This document shows, piece by piece, positions 9,066 through 17,307 of a stretch of DNA of 64,000 nucleotides. The notes beneath the pieces are model-generated. The model was not told the origin of the DNA. It worked only from the letters and a program-made list of their open reading frames with translations, and did not search any database. Source of the stretch: Leifsonia shinshuensis (lineage in GTDB: Bacteria > Actinomycetota > Actinomycetes > Actinomycetales > Microbacteriaceae); NCBI RefSeq assembly GCF_013410375.1, contig NZ_JACCFL010000001.1, positions 4,340,001 through 4,404,000 on the forward strand, in the 5' to 3' direction. Numbering within the stretch: position 1 is the stretch's first letter; the number at the start of each line of letters is the position of its first letter. Both the position numbers and the translations under genes were made by a program.

Positions 9066-10294
9066 ACTGGGCGGAGACCTTCCACTCGGGCTGGGCGGCG
9101 ATCCGGACGCACTCGCTGCGTTCGCTGCTCACCGTGCTCGGGATCCTGATCGGCATCGCGGCGGTCATCCTAACGGTCGGGCTCGGCCTCGGCACGCAGA
9201 AGGACGTCAGCGCGCAGATCAGCGCCCTGGGCAGCAACCTGCTCATCGTGTCGCCGGGCAGCAGCACGACGGCCGGCGGCGTCCGCGGCGGCTTCGGGAC
9301 CGGCTCGACGCTGACCCAGGCGGACGCGACCGCCCTGAGCTCGAAGGTCGCGGCGCCGGACATCGCCAGCGTCGCACCGGTCAAGACGCTGTCCGAATCG
9401 CTCACCGCGGGCAGCACCAACTGGACGACCTCCGTCTCGGGCGCCACCCCGGACTGGCTGGGCGTGCGGGCCAGGACGATGGCGGCCGGATCCTTCTTCA
9501 CCGCGGCCGACGAGCGCAACAGCGCGCCCGTCGTCGTGCTCGGGCCGACCACCGCCACCGAGCTCTTCGGCTACACGAACGTGGTGGGCCAGTCGGTGGA
9601 CATCGGGTCGCAGACCTTCACGATCGTCGGCGTGCTTGCCTCGGCGGGATCGAACTCGTCGAGCAACCTCGACGACCTGGCCGTCATCCCGCTCTCGACC
9701 GCACAGGCCGACCTGTCCAACCAGACCAACGCCGGCACCGTGTCCACGATCTATCTGGAGGCGTCGACGCCCGACACGCTCTCCGGCGCCTACCAGGAGG
9801 CCGACCAGATCCTCTTGAACGACCACGGGATCACCTCGGCGGCCTCCGCCGACTTCACGATCAACAGCCAGCAGGCGCTGGTGAGCACGGCGACCAGCAT
9901 CTACCGGACGCTGACGATCCTGCTCACCGGGATCGCGGCCCTCTCGCTGCTCGTCGGCGGCATCGGCGTGATGAACATCATGCTGGTCTCGGTGACCGAG
10001 CGGACTCGGGAGATCGGCCTGCGCAAGGCGCTCGGCGCGCCGCAGCGGGCGATCCGGCGGCAGTTCCTGGTGGAGGCCGGCATCCTGGGCCTCGCTGGAG
10101 GCGTCGCGGGGGTCGTGCTCGGCAGCCTCACCGCCCTCGTGCTGCCCGGGCTGATCGGCAGCTCGGTGATCGTCTCCCCCGTCGCGATCCTGGTCTCCCT
10201 CGTGGTCGCCCTCGGCATCGGCGTCGGCTTCGGCGTCTACCCCGCCAGCAGGGCCGCCCGCCTCGCACCCATCGACGCGCTGCGCACCGAATGA
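9062..10294 (+). CDS. ABC exporter permease, MacB/FtsX family
   Basis: 410 aa. N-terminal helix AIRTHSLRSLLTVLGILIGIAAVI, a large extracytoplasmic MacB_PCD domain (about 45-270), then three C-terminal helices with the conserved VGGIGVMNIMLVSVTERTREIGLRKALGA and PASRAARLAPIDALRTE ending. This is typical for MacB-like permeases. Encoded with 4-bp overlap after the ATPase gene. It should work with one or both adaptors of this operon to export a peptide, lipid or small molecule, which cannot be deduced. Confidence 0.93.
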   Translation: MNWAETFHSGWAAIRTHSLRSLLTVLGILIGIAAVILTVGLGLGTQKDVSAQISALGSNLLIVSPGSSTTAGGVRGGFGTGSTLTQADATALSSKVAAPDIASVAPVKTLSESLTAGSTNWTTSVSGATPDWLGVRARTMAAGSFFTAADERNSAPVVVLGPTTATELFGYTNVVGQSVDIGSQTFTIVGVLASAGSNSSSNLDDLAVIPLSTAQADLSNQTNAGTVSTIYLEASTPDTLSGAYQEADQILLNDHGITSAASADFTINSQQALVSTATSIYRTLTILLTGIAALSLLVGGIGVMNIMLVSVTERTREIGLRKALGAPQRAIRRQFLVEAGILGLAGGVAGVVLGSLTALVLPGLIGSSVIVSPVAILVSLVVALGIGVGFGVYPASRAARLAPIDALRTE

Positions 10295-10337
10295 CGCAGC
10301 CCCCGACTCCACTCCAGCACAACGAACGGACCGCACC

Positions 10338-11183
10338 ATGACCTCACTGATCTCGAAGCCCCGCAGCATCGCGCTCGGCGCGACCGTGCTGGGCGTCGCC
10401 CTGCTGCTCGCGGGCTGCGCCGCCGGCACGCCGACGTCCTCCGCCCCCGCCAGCACCAGCGCGCCACGGGCGCAGGGCGCGGGCGGCTCCGGCGCGGGAG
10501 GCGGCGGTGTCTTCGGGGAGATCGCCGCCGTGAACGGGAGCACCCTCCAGGTGCAGAGCCAGAGCGCGCAGACCGCCGTGAACGTCTCGGCGTCGACCAC
10601 CGTGCTGCAGACCGCGAAGGGCTCCCTCTCCGACGTCACCGTCGGCTCGTGCGTCGTCGCGTCGACCTTCGGCGGCCCCGGCAGCTCCGCGGCCCCGTCG
10701 ACCTCGGGCGCCGTCACCAGCGTCACCATCTCACCGGCGACCAACGGGACCTGCACCGGCTTCGGCGGTGGCTTCGGAGGCGGCCGCGGCTTCGGCGGGG
10801 GCGGCGGCACGCGCACCCCGCGGCCGACACCGACCCGCACCCGCACCTTCACCCCGCCGGTCGCCGGCGTGGTGACCGCCGTCTCCGGCGACACGATCAC
10901 GGTCACGCCCAGCCGAACCGCGTCTGGATCGACCTCCGGCCCGAAGACGGTGACCACCGCGTCGACGACGGTGTTCACCGTCACCAGCAAGGTCACCCCG
11001 GCGGCGCTCACCGTGGGCCGATGCGCCGCCGTCCGCGGGCCGGCCGACTCGTCCGGCGCCGTCACCGCGACCTCCGTGACCGTCTCCGACCCCGGCGCGA
11101 ACGGCTGCACCCAGCCCTTCGGCCGTCGCCCGGGCGGCGGAGCCCCCGGCGGCTCGACCGGGACCGGTGGCGGCAATGCCTAG
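10338..11183 (+). CDS. Glycine-rich lipoprotein, DUF5666-like
   Basis: 281 aa. Lipobox LLLAGC puts the acylated cysteine near residue 30. Two beta-rich repeats (GEIAAVNGSTLQVQSQSAQTAV and GVVTAVSGDTITVTPSRTA) resemble DUF5666 barrels, each followed by Gly/Phe-rich or Thr/Pro-rich linkers. It lies inside the exporter operon and shares the GGFGGG composition with both adaptors, so it probably sits with them on the outer membrane face. Function unknown. The 3' end overlaps the next gene by 8 bp. Confidence 0.7.
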   Translation: MTSLISKPRSIALGATVLGVALLLAGCAAGTPTSSAPASTSAPRAQGAGGSGAGGGGVFGEIAAVNGSTLQVQSQSAQTAVNVSASTTVLQTAKGSLSDVTVGSCVVASTFGGPGSSAAPSTSGAVTSVTISPATNGTCTGFGGGFGGGRGFGGGGGTRTPRPTPTRTRTFTPPVAGVVTAVSGDTITVTPSRTASGSTSGPKTVTTASTTVFTVTSKVTPAALTVGRCAAVRGPADSSGAVTATSVTVSDPGANGCTQPFGRRPGGGAPGGSTGTGGGNA

Positions 11184-13107
11184 GAAGCGCCGCCTCGTCG
11201 TCGGCGCGAGCGCCGGCCTCGTCGTCGTGCTCGTGGGCGGCGGTCTGGCGATCGCCGCGACGAACAACAGCGCGGGAAGCTACCGCACGGCGACGGTCCA
11301 GCCGGAGACGGTCCACCAGACGGTCGCCCTCTCCGGGAGCGTCGCCTCCACCACCGTGCGGCACGTGGCCTTCGGCGTCGGCGGCACGGTCGCGAGCGTG
11401 TCCGTGCAGCCCGGCCAGCAGGTCCACGCCGGCGACACCCTCGCCGCCCTGTCGTCCACGGGGCTGGACAGCCAGCTCCAGACCGCCCAGCAGAACGCGT
11501 CGTCCGCGTCGCAGACGCTGTCCGACGACCTCGCCTCCCAGACGGCGACGACGACCGCGAGCAGCTCCCCGGGCTCGTCGGGCTCGTCCGGGTCGTCCGG
11601 CGGGTCGGGTGGATCGGCGAGGGGGACGTCGTCGACGTCCACGGGGTCCGCCCCCTCGACGCGGACCACCCCGCCGACGGGCAACCCGAAGTCCGGCGGG
11701 TCGGGGTCCGGCGGTTCGGGGTCCGGCGGTTCGGGGTCGTCCGGCTCCAACCCCGCGGTGACCCACGACGTCGCGGCCATCCACGCGGCGCAGAGCACGC
11801 TCCTGGCGGACGCGAAGACGTCCGCCGCGGACCTCGCCGCCGCCCAGACCGCCGAGGCGGCGGAGGCCACCGCGTGCCAGGCCGTCACAGACGCCACGAT
11901 CTCGGATCCCTCCCCGTCGCCGACGCCCGCTCCGACCGGGACGGCCGCTCCGGCCCCCGCTCCGGCGACGGGCAGCCCGCTGGCCACGGTGCAGGCCGAG
12001 CTCGCCGCCTGCCAGACCGCCATCGCCACCGTGCAGACGGACCAGCAGACCACCGCCGCCGCGCAGAAGGCCGTGCAGCAGGACGCGACAGCGCTCGACG
12101 CCGCCGTGGGCAAGCTGCAGTCCGACCTCGCCGCGGCGAGCGCCGCGTCCTCGACCGGCGCCGCAGCGGCTCCGGCGGCGTCGGCCCCTGCGTCGTCCGC
12201 CCCCGCGTCGTCCGCTCCGGCGGCCTCCACAGCGTCGGCCCCCACGACCACCACGGCGTCGACCGGTTCGAGCCCGCTGGCGGCATCGGCCTCCGGCGGC
12301 TCGGGGTCGTCCGGGACCGGCGGGTCCGGCGGCGGATCGTCCACGCCGGCGACCGCCGAGACGATCCTCGCCGACCAGGCCGCGGTGACCGCGGCGAACG
12401 CGGCCGTCGCGATGGCGCAGCAGAACGTCTCGCTCGGCACGCTGACCAGCCCGATCGACGGGGTGGTCGCCGCCGTCTCGCTCACGCCGGGCGGAACGGT
12501 GTCCGCCGGATCGCACACCTCCGACATCACGATCATCGGCTCCAGCGGCTGGTCGGTGAACGCGACGGTGCCCGTCACCCACATCGGCTCGCTCAAGCTC
12601 GGCCAGAAGGCGTCGGTCACGGTCGCGGGCGCCGCGGCGCCGCTCACCGGCTCGGTGTCCGCCATCGGCGTCACCGACGTCTCGTCCGACACCTCGAACC
12701 CCGCCTACTCGGTGACCGTCGGCCTCGACGACGCCGGCGCGCACCTCCTCAACGGTGCGCCCGCGCAGGCGACCGTGTCGGTGGCGTCCGCCGCGGACGT
12801 GCTGGCGGTCCCGACCTCGGCGATCCACCGCCTGGGAGCGACGACCATCGTGGACAAGATCGTCAACGGTGCGCCGGTGGTCACCCGGGTCACCGTCGGA
12901 ACGGCGGGCGGCGACTTCACCCAGATCACCTCCGGCCTCGCGAAGGGCGACGTCGTCGAGCTCGCGGACCTCTCCCAGCCGCTCCCGAGCACGACCACCG
13001 GGTTCGGCGGCGGCCGCTTCGGCGGCACCGGATTCGGCAAGGGCACGGGAGGCGCAGGCACGGGAACGTCGGGCCGCACCACGACGACGAGCCGGTCGGG
13101 AGGCTGA
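11176..13107 (+). CDS. Second HlyD/MacA-type adaptor, long form with Ser/Ala-rich hairpin
   Basis: 643 aa. Membrane anchor (VVGASAGLVVVLVGGGLAIAAT), lipoyl half GTVASVSVQPGQQVHAGDTLAAL, an extended Ala/Gln/Ser-rich helical region with Pro/Thr and Gly/Ser linkers, second lipoyl half SPIDGVVAAVSLTPGGTVSAG (about 430), barrel, then a GFGGGRFGGTGFGKGTGG tail. It is about 1.4 times longer than the first adaptor because of the low-complexity hairpin. ATG 11176 is preferred over the GTG at 11167. It is the last gene of the exporter operon. Confidence 0.8.
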   Translation: MPRKRRLVVGASAGLVVVLVGGGLAIAATNNSAGSYRTATVQPETVHQTVALSGSVASTTVRHVAFGVGGTVASVSVQPGQQVHAGDTLAALSSTGLDSQLQTAQQNASSASQTLSDDLASQTATTTASSSPGSSGSSGSSGGSGGSARGTSSTSTGSAPSTRTTPPTGNPKSGGSGSGGSGSGGSGSSGSNPAVTHDVAAIHAAQSTLLADAKTSAADLAAAQTAEAAEATACQAVTDATISDPSPSPTPAPTGTAAPAPAPATGSPLATVQAELAACQTAIATVQTDQQTTAAAQKAVQQDATALDAAVGKLQSDLAAASAASSTGAAAAPAASAPASSAPASSAPAASTASAPTTTTASTGSSPLAASASGGSGSSGTGGSGGGSSTPATAETILADQAAVTAANAAVAMAQQNVSLGTLTSPIDGVVAAVSLTPGGTVSAGSHTSDITIIGSSGWSVNATVPVTHIGSLKLGQKASVTVAGAAAPLTGSVSAIGVTDVSSDTSNPAYSVTVGLDDAGAHLLNGAPAQATVSVASAADVLAVPTSAIHRLGATTIVDKIVNGAPVVTRVTVGTAGGDFTQITSGLAKGDVVELADLSQPLPSTTTGFGGGRFGGTGFGKGTGGAGTGTSGRTTTTSRSGG

Positions 13108-13122
13108 CCCGGGCGCAGCGCC

Positions 13123-13293
13123 CTACGCGGTGAACGGCCGCTTCTGATCGCAGAACGCGCAAACCCAGTGCCCGTTCGTGTACTCCCAGAGGTGGGCGTG
13201 CGGAGCGTCGAAGAACCCGCAGCAGTCGGTGACGGGCGACGGGTGCGTGGCTGTGTCGATGCTGTCGCTGCTGATGGTTTGTGTGCTGGACAT
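13123..13293 (-). CDS. Small cysteine-containing hypothetical protein
   Basis: 56 aa, too short for many gene finders. MSSTQTISSDSIDT is followed by TDCCGFFDAPHAHLW and WVCAFCDQKRPF. The two Cys pairs (CC and CxxC) with nearby His suggest a zinc ribbon-like or redox fold. It follows the AhpD-like gene at 14039-13434 by 140 bp on the same strand and could be the last gene of that operon. Coding status rests on the Cys/His pattern and a plausible AGAAAG ribosome site. Convergent with the adaptor gene. Confidence 0.5.
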   Translation of the reverse strand: MSSTQTISSDSIDTATHPSPVTDCCGFFDAPHAHLWEYTNGHWVCAFCDQKRPFTA

Positions 13294-13433
13294 CTCGGGT
13301 CGGCTTTCTGCGGCGGGGGCGCTGGCGCGTTCGGCGTCGCAGCCAGTATCCGATCCGCCGCCTGGCACCCGAAATACCACAAACTGGTGCCGCCCGAGAT
13401 GGGGGCGGCACCGCACACCCGACAGTCGTCGAT

Positions 13434-14039
13434 TCAGGCCTTCGGCGGCGTCGGCTCTCCCAGGGACAGCATCAGGCGGTTGGCCCAGTTGAAGAAGGCG
13501 GCGCCGTTGATCGCGTCGATGATCGCCACGTCGTCCAGGCCCGCGTCCCGCAGCGCACGCACGTTCTCGGCGCCGAACTCGTTCGGGACGACCGTGAGCG
13601 CGACCGACGCGTCGATCACCGCCCGCCACTGCGGGTCGTCCTGCGGAGCGGCGGTGCCCTCGTCGAGGAGGCGCTGCACGTCGTCGGGGCGCTTCGAGTA
13701 GTGGCTGGCGAAGCGGGAGTGCACGGACGCGCAGAAGATGCAGCCGTTGGTGCGGGAGGCCGCGGTGGCCGACAGCTCGCGGAGGGCGCGGGTCAGGCCG
13801 CCCTTCTCGTTGTAGAAGATGTCGTTGTCCGTGCGGGTGCGGGCGCCGAGGATGTCGGGGTCGCGCACCAGCAGCCGGAAGTACGGGCTGTTCGCGCGGC
13901 CCTTGTCGACCAGTCCCGCGTAGTGGCGCTCGGTGAGCTCCTCCAGCGGCAGCGGCTCCAGCCACGCCTCCCAGCCGAGCTCGGCCTGCGTGAACGAGTT
14001 CGGCGCCTCGGTCGTGGTGCGGGTGATCGTCTCGCTCAT
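13434..14039 (-). CDS. Alkylhydroperoxidase-like protein (Avi_7169 type)
   Basis: 201 aa, carboxymuconolactone decarboxylase/AhpD fold. The active-site motif NGCIFCASVHSRF (CxxC followed by His) is intact, indicating a redox-active thiol pair. From memory it matches the family named alkylhydroperoxidase domain protein, Avi_7169 (TIGR04030). Its start overlaps the stop of the next upstream gene (ATGA). With the upstream partner and the luciferase-like monooxygenase it forms a recurrent three-gene set of unknown pathway. Likely role: dealing with a peroxide or reactive product of the monooxygenase. Confidence 0.85.
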   Translation of the reverse strand: MSETITRTTTEAPNSFTQAELGWEAWLEPLPLEELTERHYAGLVDKGRANSPYFRLLVRDPDILGARTRTDNDIFYNEKGGLTRALRELSATAASRTNGCIFCASVHSRFASHYSKRPDDVQRLLDEGTAAPQDDPQWRAVIDASVALTVVPNEFGAENVRALRDAGLDDVAIIDAINGAAFFNWANRLMLSLGEPTPPKA

Positions 14040-14623
14040 GCGAGCTCTCCTTTCAGGACGGTGAGCCCCGCGACCACGCGGAGCTGGAAGCTGAGGAACG
14101 CGACGAGCTGCGACAGCGTGACGATCCCGGTGGTCGACCAGCCGGCGTCGAGCAGCTCCTGGAGGGCGTCCGCCGACGCGTCCCTCGGCCGGTAGACCAG
14201 CAGGTGCGTGTGGGCCAGCGCCGCGGCGAGGCGCGGACCCGCCGCGACCCCCAGCTCGGCGGACGGCTGCCAGTGCGGGCCGTCCACGTTCTCGGCCGTG
14301 AGCGGTCCGTCCGGGTAGTCGCCGTAGGGCCCATCGGTGAGGGCGGCGGGCAGCGCGGCGTCGAGCGCGGCCGCCAGACCCGCGTCCTCGGCGGCCAGGA
14401 GGTCGCGGTAAAACGACGCGGTGGGCGACTTCGAGAGCGCGACCGTCCAGTAGGCGACGGCCAGCCGCTCCCGCTGCGCGACCTGGGACAGCTCGTCGGA
14501 GCGCAGCAGCGCGTCGAAGCTCGCCTGCGCGTTGGCCCGGGCGTTCGGGCGCTGGTCGCGCAGCGTGTCGAGCGGGTCGCCCGGCCGGATGCCGACCAGC
14601 TGGTCGATGACGTCGGTGGTCAT
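14036..14623 (-). CDS. CMD-domain protein (Avi_7170 type)
   Basis: 195 aa. MTTDVIDQLVGIRPGDPLDTLRDQRPNARANAQASF then an all-helical CMD-like core. It has no cysteine, unlike its partner, so it cannot carry out AhpD thiol chemistry. I recall the family as CMD domain protein, Avi_7170 (TIGR04029). The ATG at 14623 has AAAGGAC upstream. Two CMD-fold proteins side by side, one with CxxC and one without, suggest a hetero-oligomer. Confidence 0.82.
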   Translation of the reverse strand: MTTDVIDQLVGIRPGDPLDTLRDQRPNARANAQASFDALLRSDELSQVAQRERLAVAYWTVALSKSPTASFYRDLLAAEDAGLAAALDAALPAALTDGPYGDYPDGPLTAENVDGPHWQPSAELGVAAGPRLAAALAHTHLLVYRPRDASADALQELLDAGWSTTGIVTLSQLVAFLSFQLRVVAGLTVLKGELA

Positions 14624-14663
14624 GAAAGTCCTTTCGATGGAGGGCGGATCGGAGCGGGACGGG

Positions 14664-15710
14664 TCAGCGCAGGGCGACCGCCGGCAGGGCCGGCGACCAG
14701 TCGAGCAGCTCGCGCCCGACCTCCGCGGTGAGCTCGATGGAGCGCAGCACGGTCTCGTGCGGCGGATCCACCGGGTGCGGCTGGAACGCCACATCGGTCG
14801 CCCGCGCCAGGATCGTGTCGGCGCGGAGCGTGGCGAGCACCCGCTCCGGCGTGCCGATGTGGATGTCGAGCCAGGCCAGGAGCTCGGCGTCGGTGGTCCC
14901 GGCCGGGATCGCCAGCCCCTGGGCGTCGACGAACGCGCGCCCGCGGTCGATCCCGCGCCGGATCCACGCGGCGGCGTCGGCCTCCGTGTCGACCAGGAGC
15001 ACCGAACGGGACGCCAGGATGCGCGGCGCGACCCCGTCCGGCAGAGCGGAGAGGTACGCGTCGACGATCGCTTCCTGCAGCTCCGGCGACGACGGCGCGT
15101 CCCACTCCCGGCGAGGCTGGGTGCGCGAGAGCATCAGCCCGTTGCCGCGGCGGCCGATGCGGGCGGCGCCCTCGGCGGAGAAGGTCGCCTCCCAGACCAC
15201 GTCGAGCACCTCGGGCGCGCCCGGGTAGAGCGCGCCGCCGTCCGAGGTCAGCCGGTCCCCGCGCAGCGCGGAGACCAGAGCCTCCCTGTGCCGGTCGTAG
15301 ATCGCCGCACGGTCGGCCGGGTCGTGCCCGAACGGGGCGAACGACGTCGGTGTCCCGCCGGAGCCGATCCCGAGCTCCAGCCGGCCGCCCGAGAGCAGGT
15401 TCAGCACGGCGGCGTCCTCTGCCACGCGCAGCGGCGCCTCCAGCGGCAGGGTCACGATGCCGGTGCCGAGCCGGATGCGGGAGGTCAGCGCGGCCGCCTG
15501 GGCGAGCAGCACGAACGGCGACGGGAGACCGCCCTCCGCCTCGTGGAAGTGATGCTGGGCCACCCACACGGTGTCGAGCCCCACCTCCTCCGCGCGCACG
15601 AACTGGTCGAGCGCATTGCGGTAGCGCTGCAGCGCGGTGCCGTCGTCGAGCAGCCGGGTGAAGAACCCCAGCCGCTGCCGTGAGCGTCCGTCGATCGGTG
15701 CCTGGCTCAT
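14664..15710 (-). CDS. FMN-dependent luciferase-like monooxygenase (KPN_01858 type)
   Basis: 348 aa TIM-barrel of the LLM family. RQRLGFFTRLLDDGTALQRYRNALDQF, then DTVWVAQHHFHEAEGGLPSPFVLLA and RIRLGTGIVTLPLEAPLRVAEDAAVLNLLSGGRLELGIGSG are the canonical flavin-site blocks. It should oxidise a substrate imported by the ABC transporter encoded upstream, using reduced FMN and oxygen. Its start overlaps the stop of livF (ATGA), so it belongs to the same transcript. I recall this subfamily as TIGR04027, which co-occurs with the two CMD-fold proteins downstream. Confidence 0.88.
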   Translation of the reverse strand: MSQAPIDGRSRQRLGFFTRLLDDGTALQRYRNALDQFVRAEEVGLDTVWVAQHHFHEAEGGLPSPFVLLAQAAALTSRIRLGTGIVTLPLEAPLRVAEDAAVLNLLSGGRLELGIGSGGTPTSFAPFGHDPADRAAIYDRHREALVSALRGDRLTSDGGALYPGAPEVLDVVWEATFSAEGAARIGRRGNGLMLSRTQPRREWDAPSSPELQEAIVDAYLSALPDGVAPRILASRSVLLVDTEADAAAWIRRGIDRGRAFVDAQGLAIPAGTTDAELLAWLDIHIGTPERVLATLRADTILARATDVAFQPHPVDPPHETVLRSIELTAEVGRELLDWSPALPAVALR

Positions 15711-16450
15711 TCCTGCGCCGCCTTTCCCAAGTAGGCCTCCTGGATCTGCGGGTCGTCGAGCAGCTCGCGCGCCGTGCCCTGCAGCACGATCGCGCCCGTC
15801 GCGAGCACGTAGCCCCGGGAGGCGATGGAGAGCGCCAGCTCGGCCTGCTGCTCCACGAACAGCACGGCCACGCCGAGCTCGGTGTTGATGCGCACGATCT
15901 CGTCGAGCACCTGGTCGACCAGCTTGGGCGAGAGGCCCATGGTCGGCTCATCCATGCAGACGAGCCTCGGCCGGCTCATCAGGGCGCGCGCGAAGGCGAG
16001 CATCTGCTGCTCGCCGCCGGAGAGGGTGCCGGCCTGCTGCGTGCGCCGCTCGGCCAGGCGCGGGAAGTGCGTGCGCATCCGGTCCAGGTCCTCGGCGATC
16101 GCGGCCTTCTGGCTCCGGGTGCGGCCCGGGCGCGTGTAGGCGCCGGCGATCAGGTTCTCGTCGACCGTCATCTCGGGGAACACCCGCCGCGCCTCCGGCA
16201 CCGAGGCGATGCCTCCCGCGACGCGACGCCGCGTGGAGGCGTGCGTGATGTCCTCGCCCGCGAACCGCACCGTGCCCGACGTGGGCCGCACGAGCCCCAG
16301 GATGGTCTTCATCGTCGTGGACTTGCCGCTCGCGTTGCCGCCGAGCAGCGAGACGATCTCGCCCTCCCGCACCGAGAGCGAGTTGCCGCGCAGGGCGTGG
16401 AACGGGCCGTAGTGGACGTTCACGTCCTCCAGCGCCAGCAGCTCGGTCAT
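15707..16450 (-). CDS. livF: Branched-chain amino acid-type ABC transporter ATPase
   Basis: 247 aa LivF-like. Walker A reads GGNASGKST (residues about 36-44), a variant of the usual GxNGAGKTT but with the essential GK-S/T intact. Signature LSGGEQQMLAFARALM and Walker B RLVCMDEPTMGLSP follow. It is the second cytoplasmic ATPase of the importer, overlapping its neighbours by 4 bp on both sides. The substrate is probably not an amino acid, given the oxidative genes downstream. Confidence 0.92.
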   Translation of the reverse strand: MTELLALEDVNVHYGPFHALRGNSLSVREGEIVSLLGGNASGKSTTMKTILGLVRPTSGTVRFAGEDITHASTRRRVAGGIASVPEARRVFPEMTVDENLIAGAYTRPGRTRSQKAAIAEDLDRMRTHFPRLAERRTQQAGTLSGGEQQMLAFARALMSRPRLVCMDEPTMGLSPKLVDQVLDEIVRINTELGVAVLFVEQQAELALSIASRGYVLATGAIVLQGTARELLDDPQIQEAYLGKAAQE

Positions 16451-17307
16451 GCCAGGTCCACCCCTCCGAGGCCGCGACGGCGCCCGAGGTACGCCTCCAC
16501 CACCGCGGTGTCGCGGCGGACGTCGTCCGGGCGTCCCTCGGCGATGATCCGGCCGCCGTCCATCACGATCACCCGGTCGGAGACCGTCATCACGAGGTCG
16601 AGCTTGTGCTCCACCAGCAGGATGCTCTGCCCGGCCGCCTTGAGCTCGAGCAGCTGCGCGAGCACCTCGGCGGTCTCCGACTGGTTCATGCCGGCGGTCG
16701 GCTCGTCGAGCACGAGCAGCTTCGGCTCCAGCGCCAGCGCGCGGGCGATCTCGGTGCGCCGCCGGTTGGCGTAGCTCAGCGAGTACGCCGGGTCGTCGCG
16801 CCGCCGGCCGAGCCGCGCCTCGAACCGGTCGATCTCCGACTCGACGACCGCGTCGATCGCCGCCCGCTCCCGGCGGGAGGCCGGGGTGCCGACGATCGCG
16901 ATGTACAGCTCCGCCAGCAGCGGGATCCAGCGCAGCAGGAACAGGTTCGACAGCCTCCGGAACGGCCGGTGCGCGCGCAGCGTCGTGTGCAGGCCGACCT
17001 CGATGTTGTCCGCGACCGAGAGCGTCGCGAACACCCGCCCGTTCTGGAAGGTGCGGGCGATGCCGTGCTCGGCGATGCGCGCGCTGTCCGCCCGCTCGAT
17101 CCGCTCCCCGTCGAGGGTGATGGTGCCGCCGTTGGGCCGGATGGCGCCGGTGACCAGATTGAGCGTCGTGGTCTTGCCCGACCCGTTCGGCCCGATGATC
17201 GAGACGACCTCCCCGCGGTGCACGGAGAACGAGATCCCGTCGACGGCTTTCAGGCCGTCGAAGTGGCGTTCCAGCTTCTGGACGCTCAGCAGCGTGTCGG
17301 CGCTCAT
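16447..17307 (-). CDS. livG: Branched-chain amino acid-type ABC transporter ATPase
   Basis: 286 aa LivG-like. Walker A GPNGSGKTT, the long LivG-specific insertion (FNGR... RHRPFRRLSNLFLLRWIPLLAELY), YANRRRTEIARALALEPKLLVLDEPTAGMNQSE for signature/Walker B, and EHKLDLVMTVSDRVIVMDGG for the H-loop. ATG 17307 overlaps the stop of the permease gene (ATGA). The much longer in-frame extension to 18180 lies antiregister inside the permease gene and is not real. Confidence 0.93.
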   Translation of the reverse strand: MSADTLLSVQKLERHFDGLKAVDGISFSVHRGEVVSIIGPNGSGKTTTLNLVTGAIRPNGGTITLDGERIERADSARIAEHGIARTFQNGRVFATLSVADNIEVGLHTTLRAHRPFRRLSNLFLLRWIPLLAELYIAIVGTPASRRERAAIDAVVESEIDRFEARLGRRRDDPAYSLSYANRRRTEIARALALEPKLLVLDEPTAGMNQSETAEVLAQLLELKAAGQSILLVEHKLDLVMTVSDRVIVMDGGRIIAEGRPDDVRRDTAVVEAYLGRRRGLGGVDLA

